Shown piece by piece: positions 62,234 through 64,000 of a stretch of DNA of 64,000 nucleotides. The DNA comes from Clostridiales bacterium (lineage in GTDB: Bacteria > Bacillota > Clostridia > Saccharofermentanales > Saccharofermentanaceae): contig JAFWDK010000001.1 in NCBI GenBank assembly GCA_017513085.1, forward strand, positions 34,991-98,990. Direction: 5' to 3'. The translations under genes were made by a program, and so were the position numbers. The notes beneath the pieces were generated by a model that was not told where the DNA came from, ran no database searches, and saw only the letters and a program-made list of their open reading frames with translations. Numbering within the stretch: position 1 is the first letter of the stretch; the number at the start of each line of letters is the position of its first letter.

Positions 62234-63520
62234 TTAGAACCGGATCTCGTAATCACGCACATACCATCTGCCGCCGTTGGTGCGGATAAGATTTCTTCTT
62301 ACCGGACTGCCCAGCTGCTTGCCGTTCTTGTCAAAGGCAATGGTCTGTACGGACGCGTATTCGACTTTATCGCCGTATCTTTCGGCGATCTTCTGCTGAT
62401 CCTCGGAAGAGAGGAAGTAGGAATCAAGACCCTTTTCATCGTTATAGCCCTTGACCACTGTGATCTTGGTGGCATCCGGGACGACTTCGGCATGAACGTA
62501 TTCCCCGTGGAAACGCTCCTGATGAAGATCCCAATGATAAAGAAGCAAAGATTCCTGAGTGGGATTCTGTCTTCTTTCCGGCTGGATGCAGTCGGTATAA
62601 AGATCGTAGTTCTTTTCCTTGATCGCCTGACGGAAGATCTCAACGAGACGTTCCGGAGTTACATCTTCCGGTACGGATTTTTCGGTATACCAGCTTTCCT
62701 TGATCCCGGCGACTTCTTCTTCACCGAGGAAACGTCCGCTGTTTTCACGTTCCGGATCATACAGACCGAGAACATGTCCCGGCACATAGAGAGCGATCGG
62801 TTCAACGACTACTGCGTAGACCGGTCCGCCGACCTTTTTCTGTCCGGCTTCCGGGATCTCCATGGTCACGTCGGTGATCTCACCGAGGACTGTCCAGGTG
62901 TCGACTTCCATCATCGTGGAATCCACAAGCCGGCGGTAACGCTTAACGGCTTCGTAAGGTCCGAGCCACTTTCTGCTGTTGATCTTGACGAAATACATTC
63001 CGGTCGAGCGTTTGCCGACAGAGATGAATTCGCCGGTAACGCCCATAAACTGGTTCATCGGGTAACGGACTTCGTCCAGAATGACGTATTTGCCGGTCAC
63101 TTCATCCATCGAATCGTTCATCGGATCGGGTGCCGGATAGATTTTTTCAAGTGTTTTGTCCGCGTATTGCGCGGTCAGCTCCTTCCAGCCGTTCTCGCTC
63201 TTCTCGCAGTAGAGTTTGCGGATGTTTTCTTCATTTACGAGATACTGGGTCATCGCGCCGGTGATCTCGGTGAAGTTGCCGGTAGAGCCGATGACACAGT
63301 TCCGGGCTCTCTGAAAAAGATCCTTGACCCTCGGGTCATCCGGGGCAAACTCGTTGAGGATCTTGATACGTGATAAAGCATCCTCACGCGAGCGGAAAAT
63401 GCCGGTAGCTCCCTGTGCTCTTTTGACTTCGTTTTCAAATTCTTTCAGATACATCTCCGCCTGCTGTATCCGCATGGTGAGATTGGTGCTGTTAACAGTA
63501 AAAGTTGTGCTGTCGACCAT
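62234..63520 (-). CDS. Unrecognised protein, 428 residues
   Basis: I start at the second ATG (63520), 9 bases after AAAGG; ATG 63529 is directly on the Shine-Dalgarno site. No family is recognised. Residues about 5-60 look like a helical coiled-coil lead (LTMRIQQAEMYLKEFENEVK), followed by beta-rich segments (TGEFISVGKRSTGMYFVKIN, PVYAVVVEPIALYVPG) and a C-terminal helical/beta domain ending GGRWYVRDYEIRF. There is no signal peptide. It shares an operon-like arrangement with the 404-residue unknown and is probably its partner. Confidence 0.7.
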   Translation of the reverse strand: MVDSTTFTVNSTNLTMRIQQAEMYLKEFENEVKRAQGATGIFRSREDALSRIKILNEFAPDDPRVKDLFQRARNCVIGSTGNFTEITGAMTQYLVNEENIRKLYCEKSENGWKELTAQYADKTLEKIYPAPDPMNDSMDEVTGKYVILDEVRYPMNQFMGVTGEFISVGKRSTGMYFVKINSRKWLGPYEAVKRYRRLVDSTMMEVDTWTVLGEITDVTMEIPEAGQKKVGGPVYAVVVEPIALYVPGHVLGLYDPERENSGRFLGEEEVAGIKESWYTEKSVPEDVTPERLVEIFRQAIKEKNYDLYTDCIQPERRQNPTQESLLLYHWDLHQERFHGEYVHAEVVPDATKITVVKGYNDEKGLDSYFLSSEDQQKIAERYGDKVEYASVQTIAFDKNGKQLGSPVRRNLIRTNGGRWYVRDYEIRF

Positions 63521-63554
63521 GATTATCATCCTTTCTCAAAGAATCTCTCTTTTA

Positions 63555-63563
63555 ATTATATCA
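63555..63563 (-). promoter_or_regulatory. Extended -10 promoter of the two unknown genes
   Basis: On the minus strand TGATATAAT is an extended -10 (TGn plus TATAAT), 34 bases before ATG 63520. The -35 is weak. Two near-identical 10-mers, AAAAATGACA (63591-63600) and AAAAATGTCA (63609-63618), lie upstream as direct repeats with an 18-base period. Confidence 0.65.
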
Positions 63564-63622
63564 TCCGGATATATTCTCTAATACTGCATCAAAAATGACA
63601 GTTCCGCTAAAAATGTCAAGAA

Positions 63623-63646
63623 AACAAAACCGCCCGTTGGCCGGGC
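63623..63646 (-). terminator. Terminator of the histidine kinase gene
   Basis: On the minus strand GCCCG pairs with CGGGC, followed by GGTTTTGTTTT. It lies about 50 bases after the kinase stop and upstream of the promoter of the unknown pair. Confidence 0.7.
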
Positions 63647-63697
63647 AGAGTCTGTGAACAGTGATCGATGGGAATATCGGGCGGAGGGCTGGCAGGC

Positions 63698-64000
63698 TTA
63701 TTTTGAGTCTTCGGCGTTTTCCTGCTCGATCTGAGGGAAAGGCTCATCCAGATAGACCGTCACCACTACATCGCCGCCGATCTGTCTGCAGGATATATAT
63801 CCGTCATATTTGTTTGCCAGCAGTTCAATGGTCTTAATGCCAAAGCCGTGTTCCTTTGAACCGCCTTTGACGATAAATTCGTTGTTTTCATCCAGCACCT
63901 GACCATTAACGGAATTCGTGATTGTAACGCAGAAGAGTTCTTCGATCTCCTTGATTTCAAGATCGATCCTTTTGTTGAAACCGATGTGCTTAATGGCATT
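63698..64000 (-). CDS. AgrC/LytS-type sensor histidine kinase, C-terminal fragment
   Basis: The minus-strand frame is open from the window edge and gives 100 residues. It begins NAIKHI, the N-box of GHKL ATPases, and has GSKEHGFGIKTIELLANKYD as the G-box, typical of HATPase_c_5 kinases of quorum-sensing systems such as AgrC. The N-terminal sensor and dimerisation parts lie outside the window. A LytTR-type response regulator would be expected further upstream on the minus strand. It may control the unknown pair downstream. Confidence 0.85.
   Translation of the reverse strand, partial: NAIKHIGFNKRIDLEIKEIEELFCVTITNSVNGQVLDENNEFIVKGGSKEHGFGIKTIELLANKYDGYISCRQIGGDVVVTVYLDEPFPQIEQENAEDSK

Noticed and set aside
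63591..63618. AgrA/LytTR binding sites in the direct repeats
   Set aside because: The ACAGTT-like core occurs only once with a mismatch, and the 18-base period differs from the usual 21. It was kept only as a direct repeat, not called as AgrA boxes.

Overview
The window reads as a chromosome segment of a mid-GC (near 50 percent by eye) Gram-positive bacterium of the Bacillota. Supporting signs are strong Shine-Dalgarno sites, AddAB (RexAB-type) recombination nuclease, PotABCD with a cupin-XRE regulator, LicD proteins, lipoprotein lipoboxes without outer-membrane genes, and PduL used as a phosphotransacetylase. A member of the Erysipelotrichia is my best guess, but this is inference from gene content. 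I see no rRNA, tRNA or CRISPR array.

Region 1 (1-21.5 kb) is a cell-surface glycan locus on the + strand, with most genes coupled by ATGA overlaps. It encodes three LicD-type phosphotransferase modules, two TagD-like cytidylyltransferases (one fused to a Gfo/Idh oxidoreductase), a metallophosphoesterase, GT2 and GT61 glycosyltransferases, a DUF1919 protein, a HAD-domain giant, a methyltransferase/kinase-like/LicD fusion, a UDP-xylose synthase, and a Wzm/Wzt-type ABC exporter. Six consecutive proteins carry a similar small Rossmann-like module. A strong terminator ends the block. Beyond it lie gdhA, a WecE-like sugar aminotransferase, a collapsed remnant of UDP-FucNAc genes, and a left-handed beta-helix protein. 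The likely product is a phospho-substituted, possibly end-capped glycan made in the cytoplasm and exported by the ABC transporter.

Region 2 (21.6-32 kb) is metabolic: ald, pduL-nagB, trxA, a lipoprotein 5'-nucleotidase, then a cupin-XRE regulator with potABCD. The pot operon has two identical-pattern operators bracketing its promoter, and its PotA carries an unusual Ig-like insertion.

Region 3 (32-35 kb) is a small accessory patch: a MITE-like element, a TupA-like ATP-grasp protein and a GT2. Region 4 (35-48.7 kb) holds a MarR-regulated heterodimeric ABC exporter, a MerR-regulated hydrolase/flavoprotein pair, cysE, DUF1275, DUF1848, msrA, a MATE pump, two Nudix genes and a CCA-type nucleotidyltransferase. 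Region 5 (48.7-58.3 kb) holds addBA, a DUF3990 protein, an M42 peptidase, a frameshifted AGE epimerase and a fructokinase-like kinase.

Region 6 (58.3-64 kb) starts with an attenuator-like leader RNA in front of an uncharacterised phosphoribosyltransferase and a cytosine-permease-like transporter. It ends with two unrecognised minus-strand proteins and the C-terminus of an AgrC-type histidine kinase. The strongest candidates for something undescribed are this leader RNA with its PRTase/permease pair, the repeated Rossmann modules plus capping fusion in the glycan locus, and the PotA insertion.
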